From: Methanothrix sp.
GTDB lineage: Archaea > Halobacteriota > Methanosarcinia > Methanotrichales > Methanotrichaceae
Assembly: GCA_028708055.1 (NCBI GenBank)
Contig: JAQVZT010000108.1
Span: 1 to 8,165 of the forward strand
Length of the DNA: 8,165 bases
Direction: 5' to 3'
Part shown: in pieces, positions 1 through 6,571 of the stretch
How the letters are laid out: each line of letters starts with the position of its first letter
How positions within the stretch are numbered: the first letter of the stretch is position 1
Notes under the pieces: model-generated
What the model was told of the DNA's origin: nothing
Database searches by the model: none
What the model saw: only the letters and a program-made list of their open reading frames with translations
Program-made: the position numbers and the translations under genes

Positions 1-14
1 AAATCCTCTGCCAT
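1..14 (-). CDS. Start of an overlapping downstream gene, cut off by the window edge
   Basis: On the minus strand the glutaredoxin stop overlaps a new ATG (TGATG, bases 16 to 12), which reads Met-Ala-Glu-Asp before the sequence ends. A GGGAGG ribosome binding site (bases 30-25) lies 10 nt before this ATG, inside the end of the glutaredoxin gene, so the two genes look translationally coupled. Four codons cannot identify the product. In several methanogens this glutaredoxin family is paired with a ferredoxin:thioredoxin reductase catalytic subunit, so that is a reasonable guess from context only. Confidence 0.55.
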
Positions 15-289
15 CAGCTCAGAGCCTCCCGGATCTCCTTTTCCTTAAGTCCCACTATGCTCTTCTCGCCAACGACCAGGGTGGGAAAAGAGAGGCTTGG
101 GTTGTATTTCTTGACCTCGGCGATTGCTTCCGTCCTATCTTCGCCCTTAAGAAGGTCAACATAAATGTAGTCGAAAGCTATTCCCAGAGATGACAGCAAC
201 TCCCGGGTCTTCTTGCACCAGATACAGGTGCTCAGGGCAAAGAGCCTGACCTTGCCCTTATCCTTTCCTGCGACATGCTCGAAATTCAT
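14..289 (-). CDS. Glutaredoxin-like thiol-disulfide oxidoreductase
   Basis: A small thioredoxin-fold redox protein, 91 residues from the preferred start. Visible features are the active-site motif C-I-W-C at residues 22-25 after a beta strand (VRLFALST), a following helix (KKTRELLSSLG), and the cis-proline segment SFPTLVV with Pro69. A glycine-containing turn and a short final helix close the fold. It probably passes electrons to or from protein disulfides in the cytoplasm. An ATG 51 nt further upstream (base 340) would add 17 residues; I prefer the start at 289 because methanogen relatives begin with a similar MN-x-x-HV-x-GK segment and the extra residues have no fold role. Neither start has a strong ribosome binding site. 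The gene lies downstream of the NfnB gene on the same strand but is separated by a long spacer with a probable terminator, so it is probably its own unit with the overlapping gene at the window edge. The family is clear; the physiological partner is unknown. Confidence 0.85.
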   Translation of the reverse strand: MNFEHVAGKDKGKVRLFALSTCIWCKKTRELLSSLGIAFDYIYVDLLKGEDRTEAIAEVKKYNPSLSFPTLVVGEKSIVGLKEKEIREALS

Positions 290-365
290 TGGATTACCAG
301 CAATAGACAATGCGCTGTTTGATGATAAGTAACTACTCATTCACAGTACTTTTTATGTCTGCAGT

Positions 366-522
366 TCGGACGGGGTGTGGCGTGCGGCCAGGCGAGCCAG
401 GTATCCAGGCCTGTTTGGCCTTGAGGGCGGGCTTGCGCCCTGCGGCGCGTTTTTTCCCGCGCGCCCCTCCCGCAAATCAGGCAGCAGGACGAGAAAAGGG
501 TATTCAGCCAATAACCTGCTGC
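366..522. other. GC-rich, hairpin-rich intergenic block
   Basis: The spacer between the NfnB and glutaredoxin genes (341-572) is AT-rich at both ends, but bases 361-480 are about 70% GC by hand count (84 of 120), richer than the neighbouring genes. It contains inverted repeats: GGCGCG at 444-449 with CGCGCC at 460-465 around a T6-containing loop; an 8-bp perfect pair GCAGCAGG (481-488) and CCTGCTGC (515-522) around 26 nt; a shorter GGGC/GCCC pair near 425-440; and a CCAGG/CCAGG direct repeat near 397-409. An open frame runs through it on the plus strand, but that frame continues as the antisense of the NfnB gene and is not credible as protein. It could be a structured RNA, a dispersed intergenic repeat or decayed mobile DNA; the sequence alone does not decide. 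Confidence 0.4.
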
Positions 523-539
523 GATCTAATTTTTCCAGT

Positions 540-570
540 AATATTAATAAAAGATTAATAAAACAAAAAT
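540..570 (-). terminator. T-run terminator of the NfnB gene
   Basis: Read on the minus strand, the bases directly after the NfnB stop codon are a run of ATTTTTGTTTT, followed by ATTAATCTTTTATTAATAT. Archaeal RNA polymerase commonly stops at such T tracts without a hairpin. The position, 3 nt after the stop, fits this function. Confidence 0.5.
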
Positions 571-572
571 TT

Positions 573-2003
573 TTAGCAAGAAGGCGGCTTCTCTTCCGCT
601 TCCCATCTCCCGCCCTTCTTCAGCCATCCATCCATATCCGCGGCTGCAATCTTGCCCTCGCCCATGGCGCTGATTACCGTGGCTCCGCCGCTGGTGATAT
701 CTCCTCCCGCCCAGACGCCTTGCATTGTCGTGCGGCCCCGGTTGTCCACCACGAGAGTTCCCCATTTGGTGGTCTTGAGCTGTGGCGTGCTGCTGGCGAT
801 AAGCGGATTGGGCACCGTTCCCACGGCGATGACCACCGTATCCACATCGACGATATGTTCCGAGCACTTCTTCACCCGCGGGCTCCTGCGGCCCGAGGCA
901 TCGGGCTCGCCCAGCTCCATCTGCACGACCTCCATGGCTTTTACCATTCCCCTTTCGTCACCCAAAAATCGGGTGGGGTTGGTGAGGAAATCGAAGATCA
1001 CGCCTTCTTCCATGGCGTTTTCCACCTCTTCCAGACGGGCGGGCATCTCCTCGCGAGAGCGGCGGTAGATGACATGCACCTCATCCGCGCCCAGGCGCAT
1101 GGCAGAGCGGGCCGCATCCATTGCCACATTTCCGCCGCCTACCACTGCCACCTTCCTGCCCTTTTTAATGGGCGTATCGTACTCAGGGAACCGGTAGGCC
1201 TTCATCAGGTTGACCCTTGTCAGGTACTCATTGGCAGAGTACACGCCGCTCAGGTTCTCGCCGGGAACATTGAGGAACCGGGGCGCGCCCGCTCCTATCC
1301 CCAGGAAGACTGCGTCGTATTCACCTTTGAGCAGGCCCTCGACCTGCACCTGCCTGCCTACCACGCTGTCCAGCTCCAGATCGACGCCCAGCGATTTCAC
1401 ATAATCGATCTCCGCCCTTACGATGCTCTTGGGCAGACGAAACTCAGGAATGCCATAAACCAGAACGCCGCCGCCATCATGCAAAGCCTCGAAGATGGTA
1501 ACCTTGTGTCCGAACTTGGCCATATCGGCAGCTACAGTGAGTCCAGCCGGGCCGCAGCCAACAATCGCCACCCGCTTTCCTGTGGCCTTTGCGATCTCGC
1601 ACTCGGGCCTCTGAGATTGGCTCAGCTCCCAGTCTGCCACATAACGCTCCAGGCGGCCAATGGCAATCGGTGCTCCCTTCTTGGCCAGGATGCATTTGCT
1701 CTCGCACTGCACCTCCTGGGGACAGACTCGGCCGCATATTCCGGGCAGGCTGTTCTTTTTCTTGAGGGCGATCGTCGCCTCCTGCATGTCTCCATCCCGA
1801 AGGGCGCAGATAAAATCAGGTATCAGAACCCCCACTGGACAGCCTTCCATGCACTTGGGCTTCTTGCATTGAAGACATCTTTCTGCCTCTTCTGCAGCCT
1901 GCTCAGGACTGTAGCCCAGGGCAACCTCAGAAAAGTTGCTCTTCCTCTTTTCGGGAGATTGCTTGGGCATCTCCACCCGGTTCAAATTAATCTTGCTGGA
2001 CAT
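573..2003 (-). CDS. nfnB: NfnB/GltA-type FAD- and iron-sulfur NADPH oxidoreductase subunit
   Basis: A 476-residue protein of the glutamate synthase small-subunit family, which includes NfnB (large subunit of NADH-dependent ferredoxin:NADP oxidoreductase) and sulfide dehydrogenase SudA. The N-terminal domain carries eight cysteines for two iron-sulfur clusters (C43, C46, C51, C55; C90, C94, C100, C104) with the family signatures CLQCKKPKC-x-x-GCP and GICGRVCP. An FAD-binding loop GCGPAGL is at 149-155, the NADP(H) loop GGGNVAMDAARSAMRLGA at 289-306, and the closing FAD motif WAGGD at 431-435. Length is normal for the family. The ATG is preceded by GGTG about 8 nt upstream. It diverges from fdhA, sharing a 143-bp intergenic region, and an NfnA homologue lies 3' of fdhA, which favours an Nfn-type role over ammonia assimilation: no glutamate synthase large subunit is present here. 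A stand-alone GltA-like protein remains possible. Its exact partners are inferred. Confidence 0.9.
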   Translation of the reverse strand: MSSKINLNRVEMPKQSPEKRKSNFSEVALGYSPEQAAEEAERCLQCKKPKCMEGCPVGVLIPDFICALRDGDMQEATIALKKKNSLPGICGRVCPQEVQCESKCILAKKGAPIAIGRLERYVADWELSQSQRPECEIAKATGKRVAIVGCGPAGLTVAADMAKFGHKVTIFEALHDGGGVLVYGIPEFRLPKSIVRAEIDYVKSLGVDLELDSVVGRQVQVEGLLKGEYDAVFLGIGAGAPRFLNVPGENLSGVYSANEYLTRVNLMKAYRFPEYDTPIKKGRKVAVVGGGNVAMDAARSAMRLGADEVHVIYRRSREEMPARLEEVENAMEEGVIFDFLTNPTRFLGDERGMVKAMEVVQMELGEPDASGRRSPRVKKCSEHIVDVDTVVIAVGTVPNPLIASSTPQLKTTKWGTLVVDNRGRTTMQGVWAGGDITSGGATVISAMGEGKIAAADMDGWLKKGGRWEAEEKPPSC

Positions 2004-2070
2004 CTCTTCTACACCGCGCCTCTGAAAACTAAGATCTCTTCTAGCTGATCATCCTTATGCTCCGCCTTTG

Positions 2071-2080
2071 AATATTAATA
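2071..2080. promoter_or_regulatory. AT-rich TATA-like box in the divergent nfnB/fdhA intergenic region
   Basis: The AATATTAATA stretch is nearly symmetric and could serve as a TATA box in either direction. For fdhA, a start site about 25 nt downstream would fall near 2102, at the beginning of the perfect core of the repeated element. For nfnB on the minus strand it would fall near 2050, giving a leader of roughly 45 nt. No experimental signal is available; this is a guess from composition and spacing. Confidence 0.35.
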
Positions 2081-2093
2081 AGATTTTCCTTTA

Positions 2094-2129
2094 AGAGCAA
2101 CCTTCTAATACAATTAATCCTCTACATTT
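2094..2129 (+). promoter_or_regulatory. Duplicated 36-bp element, copy 1 (upstream of fdhA)
   Basis: Bases 2094-2129 match 6419-6454 at 34 of 36 positions in the same orientation, with bases 2103-2129 identical over 27 bp (core begins TTCTAATACAATTAATCC). The only differences are the two bases CC versus TG at 2101-2102. The element ends 17 nt before the fdhA ATG. Each copy has an AT-rich TATA-like stretch about 16 nt upstream, so it probably covers the transcription start and early leader, or holds an operator. The match is seen directly; a role in regulation is inferred. Confidence 0.6.
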
Positions 2130-2146
2130 CCCGGCGCGGTTGGAAC

Positions 2147-4900
2147 ATGTCAGCGATAAAACTCACAATTGACGATCGAATGGTAGAGGTTCCTGAGGGA
2201 TCTACCATTCTGGATGCAGCCCGAAAGGCAGGATCTTATGTACCGGCACTCTGCAACCACCCGGATCTCAAGCCCATAGGCTCTTGCAAGCTTTGCATAG
2301 TCTCGGTGAAGGGCATGGACTGCTATCCCACTGGCTGCAACACTCTGGCAGAAGAGGGAATGGTGGTGCAGACCAGGACCGATGAGCTGCAGGAGATGAG
2401 GAGAAACACCCTGGAGATGCTCCTGGCCATCACTAATCACCCCACCAGCTGCCTCTTTTGCGAAAGGAAGGACGAATGCAACGATTTGCGCGAATGCATG
2501 CGCAAATTTCCGGTGACGGTGGGATGCAAGTACTGCCCGAAAAACGGGGAATGCGAGCTACAGGAGGCGGTGCGGTTCGTCGGCCTGGAGAAGGTCAGAT
2601 ACAACATCTCTTTTAAGAATATGCCAGTACTGAGAGAGCCGTTCTTCGATCGCAGTTACAGCCTCTGCATCATGTGCAGCCGATGCATCCGAATCTGTCA
2701 GGATGTGCGCGGCGTGGGAATTCTCTCCCATAATCCTGATTTTCATCGCATGAACTGGATCGGGCCGCAGTCGCTGCAGGATGCTGACTGCAAGTTCTGC
2801 GGGGCATGCGTGGATGCCTGCCCAACCGGAGCCCTATTCACCCGGTCGGAAAAGTGGCAAAAACCGGAGTTCTCGGTTTCGACAATCTGCCCCTACTGCG
2901 GCGTAGGCTGCCAGCTGAAGCTCGGTGTCAAGGAAGGGAGGCTGGTATCCATCCGTCCGGACAGAGATGGACCGGTAAATCGGGGCCATGCATGCGTTAA
3001 AGGCCATTTCGGCCTGGACGAGATCGTCCATCACCCCGATCGTTTGACAACCCCTCTGATCAGGCGCAACGGCAAACTTGAGGAGGCCAGCTGGCAAGAA
3101 GCGCTCGATCTGGTCGCCAAAAAGTTTTCCGAGATAAAGGAAAAATATGGACCGGACTCTCTGGGAGCACTCTCCTCTTCCCGGTGCACCAACGAGGAGA
3201 ACTTCCTGATGAGCAAACTGGCGCGTGCCGTCTTCGGAACCAACAACGTGGACAACTGTGCCCGAGTCTGTCATGCTCCTTCAGTCACAGGGCTTGCCGC
3301 ATGCTTCGGCAGCGGGGCAGCCACCAATTCCTTCGACCAGATCGAAGACTCCGATCTCCTGTTCATCATCGGCTCAAATACCACTGAGGCCCATCCCATA
3401 GTCAGCCTGAAGATCATCAAGGCCCTGTCAAAGGGCGCGAAGATCATTGTCGCCGACCCCAGAAAGATAGAGCTGGTCGACCGGGCAGTCATCTGGCTCA
3501 ACCTGAAGCCCGGAACCAACATCGCCCTGCTCAATGCAATGATGAACGTCATTATAAAAGAGGGGCTCGAGGATCGCGACTTCATCGCCAGCCGAACGGA
3601 GGGCTTCGAGGAATTCCAGAAGACCGTTATGGAGTATTCGCCGGAAAGGTCAAGCAAGATAACGGGAGTTCCGGCGGCGGATATCATAGCAGCAGCCAGG
3701 CTTTATGGCAAGGCCAAGAACGCGATGATCATCTACAGCCTGGGGATCACCGAGCATATCACAGGAACTGCCAATGTCATGTCCCTGGGTAACCTCGCCA
3801 TGCTCACCGGAAATGTCGGCCGGCGGTCGACAGGGGTCATGCCTCTGCGCGGGCAGAACAACGTCCAGGGAGCCTGCGATATGGGGGCTCTGCCCAATGT
3901 TCAGGTCGGCTATCAGCCGGTGGTGGACGCAGCTATCCGCGCTAAATTCGAGGCGGCCTGGAAGGTCAAACTGCCGGAGAATATCGGTCTGACCTCCACG
4001 CAAATGCTGGAGGGCGACCAGGAATCCAAGATCAGGGCGCTTTACATTCTGGGAGAAGACCCTGCCCAGACCGACCCGGACACCAACAGGGTGAGAGCAT
4101 CTCTTGACGCCCTGGACTTCCTGGTTGTCCAGGAGATCTTCCCCACAGAGACCACCAAATACGCAGATGTCATTCTGCCTGCGGCCAGTTTTGCCGAGTG
4201 CGACGGAACCTTTACCAACGGAGAGCGGCGCATTCAAAGGGTAAGAAAAGCCATTCCGCCGATCTGCGGCCTGGAGAACTGGCAGACTATCTGTCTCATC
4301 GCCCAGAAGATGGGCTACCCAATGAAATACGATCATCCTTCTGAGATCATGGACGAGGTCGCCTCCCTGGCGCCGATGTTTGCGGGAGTGAGCTTCCCCA
4401 GGCTGGATGGCAAGGGTTTGCAGTGGCCCTGTCCCTCCGCAGGACATCCGGGCACAGAGACCCTGCATATGGATAAGTTCAGCCGGGGCCTGGGCAAGTT
4501 CAACGCCGTGCAGCACCGGTACCCAGCCGAGCAGCCCGATTCCGACTATCCGCTGATCCTCACCACCGGCAGAAGAAGGGAGCACTACAACTGCGGCTCG
4601 ATGACCAGGCGCTCTAAAGGAATCATGTGGGTGTGGCCGGAAGAGGCAATTGAGATAAGCCCGACGGATGCAAAAGAGCTGGGAGTAGGAGACGGCGAGG
4701 TGGTCTTGGTCAGGTCGAAGCGCGGCTCAGTGCGGACCAAAGCCCGTGTCACAGATAAATCATCCCGCGGCGTGGCATTCATGTCTTTCCACTACCAGGA
4801 TGTTCTCACCAATCTGCTTACCAATGCTTCTCTGGACCCTCAGGCCAAGACTCCGGAGTACAAGGCCTGCGCCATAAGGATCGAGAAGATCCCCTGCTGA
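2147..4900 (+). CDS. fdhA: Formate dehydrogenase catalytic subunit with NuoG-like N-terminus (Cys form)
   Basis: A 917-residue Mo/W-bis-pterin enzyme that interconverts formate and CO2. In order: a [2Fe-2S] ferredoxin domain with C36, C47, C50 and C64; a cysteine-rich NuoG-like segment (H98, C102, C105, C111, C117, C127, C130, C136); a two-cluster ferredoxin domain (C174/177/180/184 and C215/218/221/225); the catalytic-core [4Fe-4S] motif CPYCGVGC with C248, C251, C255 and C283, followed by K285; the metal ligand region CARVCH with C375 and H376; and a C-terminal pterin-dinucleotide domain starting near residue 795 with HYNCGSMTRRS. Length and domain order match the Moorella-type NADP-linked FdhA closely. 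That enzyme has selenocysteine where this one has Cys375 (codon TGT). It is unlike the F420-linked FdhA of hydrogenotrophic methanogens, which lacks the long N-terminus. The redox partner is not adjacent: no FdhB, NuoE or NuoF. The ribosome binding site is weak (GGTTGG ending 3 nt before the ATG). Confidence 0.93.
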   Translation: MSAIKLTIDDRMVEVPEGSTILDAARKAGSYVPALCNHPDLKPIGSCKLCIVSVKGMDCYPTGCNTLAEEGMVVQTRTDELQEMRRNTLEMLLAITNHPTSCLFCERKDECNDLRECMRKFPVTVGCKYCPKNGECELQEAVRFVGLEKVRYNISFKNMPVLREPFFDRSYSLCIMCSRCIRICQDVRGVGILSHNPDFHRMNWIGPQSLQDADCKFCGACVDACPTGALFTRSEKWQKPEFSVSTICPYCGVGCQLKLGVKEGRLVSIRPDRDGPVNRGHACVKGHFGLDEIVHHPDRLTTPLIRRNGKLEEASWQEALDLVAKKFSEIKEKYGPDSLGALSSSRCTNEENFLMSKLARAVFGTNNVDNCARVCHAPSVTGLAACFGSGAATNSFDQIEDSDLLFIIGSNTTEAHPIVSLKIIKALSKGAKIIVADPRKIELVDRAVIWLNLKPGTNIALLNAMMNVIIKEGLEDRDFIASRTEGFEEFQKTVMEYSPERSSKITGVPAADIIAAARLYGKAKNAMIIYSLGITEHITGTANVMSLGNLAMLTGNVGRRSTGVMPLRGQNNVQGACDMGALPNVQVGYQPVVDAAIRAKFEAAWKVKLPENIGLTSTQMLEGDQESKIRALYILGEDPAQTDPDTNRVRASLDALDFLVVQEIFPTETTKYADVILPAASFAECDGTFTNGERRIQRVRKAIPPICGLENWQTICLIAQKMGYPMKYDHPSEIMDEVASLAPMFAGVSFPRLDGKGLQWPCPSAGHPGTETLHMDKFSRGLGKFNAVQHRYPAEQPDSDYPLILTTGRRREHYNCGSMTRRSKGIMWVWPEEAIEISPTDAKELGVGDGEVVLVRSKRGSVRTKARVTDKSSRGVAFMSFHYQDVLTNLLTNASLDPQAKTPEYKACAIRIEKIPC

Positions 4901-4916
4901 AAGCTCAGCTAAATGG

Positions 4917-4941
4917 GTCTAAGAAATTTAACTTTTTAGAC
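4917..4941 (+). terminator. Hairpin with T tract after fdhA
   Basis: An inverted repeat GTCTAAGAA / TTTTTAGAC (nine pairs including one G-T wobble, short AT loop) begins 17 nt after the fdhA stop and ends in a five-T run. This fits a transcription end between fdhA and the next gene, which starts 126 nt later. The downstream spacer (4942-5066) holds weak TATA-like stretches near 4999-5020 (CATAAAGAT, CTTAAACAAAT) but nothing decisive. Confidence 0.4.
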
Positions 4942-5066
4942 AATGCTTGCCCAAATTAGGGTGATAGCGGGTGGTTTCAACTTAGAGTCTTTTCTCACCA
5001 TAAAGATCTTAAACAAATAGAACTTATGCAGAAAGAAAACAAATTGTCTCCGGAAGGTTTTCTAAT

Positions 5067-6317
5067 ATGAAGATAATATTAACTTTATTAATATTGCTTG
5101 TATTGCTCTTTTCACAGGCAATTGGCGCCCCTATGCTTCCCGCAGGTTCATCAGCTGCTGATAATGCGCAGGGTGCAATGAACACTTCGCCAATAGTAGC
5201 GCTAAATGATCTGTACGACAATAACCCGGAATTTCATGCCGACATGGATAAGGCGTTCGCCAATATGAAAGGTCCGGACCCAAATACTGCCGATCTCTGG
5301 CCGAGCCCCAGGGCGGAAAACCCCTGGAAAGGCAAGAAGTTTTACGATCTTCTTCAGTTCTTTTCCGAATGGTACCAATTGAAGCCGACACCCAATGGCG
5401 CCCAGGATGAATTCAATTTCATCGAAAAGTTCGCCTGGTTCTATTACGAGAACGAATTCGGCCAGAAGATCGTGGGCGAGGACCCGGGATTGAGCTGGAC
5501 GAGGCAGTTTGTCGAGGCCAGGCGGCAGTTCCTGGAGAGCCGGCAGTCTGCGGGGACCATCTCCCAGTGGATGAACGACTCTTCAATTCATATGGAGCAA
5601 TATATCATTCCCCCAGGGGGATTCAAGTCCTTCAACCAGTTCTTCATTCGCGATCTCAAGCCCGGGATGAGAACTGTTGCCAGCCCGCTGGAAGACTCCG
5701 TGCTGGTATCACCGACCGATTGCGTTCTGAATATGATAGAGCCCCTGACGCCGGGCGTCAGGATTCCCACTAAGCTGAACCAGAAGCTGAATGTAACCCA
5801 GCTCTTGAACGGGTCCAGGTATGCCAGTCTCTTTGAGAATGGCACGGCGATCTCCTGCATACTGATGCCCACCACATACCACCATTACCATTCCGTGGTA
5901 TCGGGCAGGGTGGTGGAGTCGGACGAGAATGTGAGCGGGGATTACTGGGGGATCAAAGACTTTGCTACCTTCTATAATGCCCGGAATTTCGGCTATGGCG
6001 CCAACTACAGCGTCTTCGAGCAGTTCCGCAGAGGCTACCTGGTGATCAAGACGGATAAATACGGCTACGTGGCGATGATCCCGGTGGGCCTGGATACCAT
6101 CGGCTCTGTGGTATTCGAAGACAAATTCGCTCATGTCTCCGATAGCAATCCGGTGCCTGTTTATAAAGGAGAGAAGCTCGGCCACTTTGAATATGGCGGG
6201 TCTCTGGTGATCACGCTGGTCCAGCAAGGGGTCTCATCAATAGCCACTCAGCAAGGCCAGCAGATAGGAATCTTCTCCCAGTGTCAGGAGTGCCAGTCCG
6301 AGCCGCCGCAAAACTAG
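5067..6317 (+). CDS. psd: Exported phosphatidylserine decarboxylase-like protein
   Basis: A 416-residue protein. Residues 1-20 are a clear Sec-type signal peptide (MKI, then a long Leu/Ile run ending QAIGA), with no lipobox. An N-terminal region of about 170 residues that I do not recognise precedes a PSD domain with family landmarks in order: FFIRDLKPG at 192-200 (consensus FFxRxLKPG), SPTD with D218, YHHYH at 271-275 with H272 and H275, a VGLDTIGSV segment at 340-348, and GGS at 377-379 near the C-terminus. In PSDs the chain cuts itself before the Ser of this last motif, which becomes a pyruvoyl group; the Asp, His and Ser needed are all present here, so activity is plausible. Usual motif is GGST or GGSS; here it is GGSL. 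The known archaeal lipid enzyme (archaetidylserine decarboxylase) is much shorter and not exported, so the substrate may be a different carboxylated molecule. Cys406 and Cys409 lie near the end. The start follows GGAAGG about 10 nt upstream. Confidence 0.82.
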   Translation: MKIILTLLILLVLLFSQAIGAPMLPAGSSAADNAQGAMNTSPIVALNDLYDNNPEFHADMDKAFANMKGPDPNTADLWPSPRAENPWKGKKFYDLLQFFSEWYQLKPTPNGAQDEFNFIEKFAWFYYENEFGQKIVGEDPGLSWTRQFVEARRQFLESRQSAGTISQWMNDSSIHMEQYIIPPGGFKSFNQFFIRDLKPGMRTVASPLEDSVLVSPTDCVLNMIEPLTPGVRIPTKLNQKLNVTQLLNGSRYASLFENGTAISCILMPTTYHHYHSVVSGRVVESDENVSGDYWGIKDFATFYNARNFGYGANYSVFEQFRRGYLVIKTDKYGYVAMIPVGLDTIGSVVFEDKFAHVSDSNPVPVYKGEKLGHFEYGGSLVITLVQQGVSSIATQQGQQIGIFSQCQECQSEPPQN

Positions 6318-6372
6318 AGCAGTGGTGCTATCGCTGTTTCCAAAAAGGCGTTGCTTCCGCAATCTGGGGGCA

Positions 6373-6391
6373 CTAATTTTAAATTTTTATA
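6373..6391 (+). terminator. T-rich stretch after the decarboxylase gene
   Basis: CTAATTTTAAATTTTTATA lies 56 nt after the stop codon and holds T4 and T5 runs typical of archaeal termination sites. The same bases (TTTTTATA, 6384-6391) could instead be a TATA box for the nfnA transcript. The function is therefore uncertain. Confidence 0.3.
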
Positions 6392-6418
6392 GATCTTCAA
6401 AATATGACCGGCATTTTC

Positions 6419-6454
6419 AGAGCAATGTTCTAATACAATTAATCCTCTACATTT
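6419..6454 (+). promoter_or_regulatory. Duplicated 36-bp element, copy 2 (upstream of nfnA)
   Basis: This is the second copy of the element before fdhA, with 27 identical bases at 6428-6454. An AT-rich AAAATATG (6400-6407) sits at nearly the same offset upstream as the AATATTAATA box of copy 1. The nfnA ATG is 101 nt downstream, but another ATG occurs 12 nt after the element, comparable with the 17-nt distance to the fdhA ATG. It most likely starts or controls the nfnA transcript (inference). Confidence 0.6.
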
Positions 6455-6466
6455 TTTCCCATCAAC

Positions 6467-6571
6467 ATGCTTGCCAATACAGCCCCAGACCCTGTGGCCA
6501 AAATCCTGGAATTGCAGGTCTGTGCTGCGAAGCTGAATAAGAGTGGAGGCCAGAGATGTACGAGATCGTAA
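6467..6571 (+). CDS. Possible 34-residue leader ORF overlapping the nfnA start
   Basis: An ATG 12 nt after the repeated element opens a 34-codon frame (begins MLANTAPDPVAKILELQ) that ends at TAA 6569-6571, overlapping the first 16 bases of nfnA in another frame. Its sequence is less AT-rich than the spacer before it, as in coding DNA. It has no Shine-Dalgarno sequence, so it would have to be read from a very short leader. The nfnA ribosome binding site lies within it, so its translation could affect nfnA expression. I recognise no homologue; it may equally be untranslated leader. Confidence 0.25.
   Translation: MLANTAPDPVAKILELQVCAAKLNKSGGQRCTRS
6545..6549 (+). promoter_or_regulatory. Ribosome binding site of nfnA
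   Basis: GGAGG lies six bases before the ATG at 6556. An in-frame TAA at 6538-6540 excludes any longer upstream start, so this site fixes the nfnA start. Confidence 0.8.

Noticed and set aside
361..480. A tRNA gene in the GC-rich spacer
   Set aside because: I looked for a T-loop GGTTCGAATCC-like block and a cloverleaf on both strands. Only a loose GTTCGGAC match occurs, without paired acceptor or anticodon arms.
375..2048. A 557-codon open frame on the plus strand
   Set aside because: It is antisense to the NfnB gene, which has clear cofactor motifs and a complete family-length frame. The translated plus-strand frame is rich in His, Ala and Arg and has no recognisable domain.
3650..4585. 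A 311-codon open frame on the minus strand
   Set aside because: It lies wholly inside fdhA, whose reading frame is secured by conserved motifs on both sides. The antisense translation has no recognisable features.
5026..5070. A 14-codon ATG frame just before the decarboxylase gene
   Set aside because: It is very short, out of frame with the gene, has no ribosome binding site, and its sequence shows no sign of coding selection. The spacer is more simply a leader.
2094..6454. The two identical elements as ends of a transposon carrying fdhA and the decarboxylase
   Set aside because: The copies are direct, not inverted. There is no transposase between them, no target-site signature is visible, and both sit at promoter positions, which fits shared regulation better. 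Duplication during an older rearrangement is not excluded.
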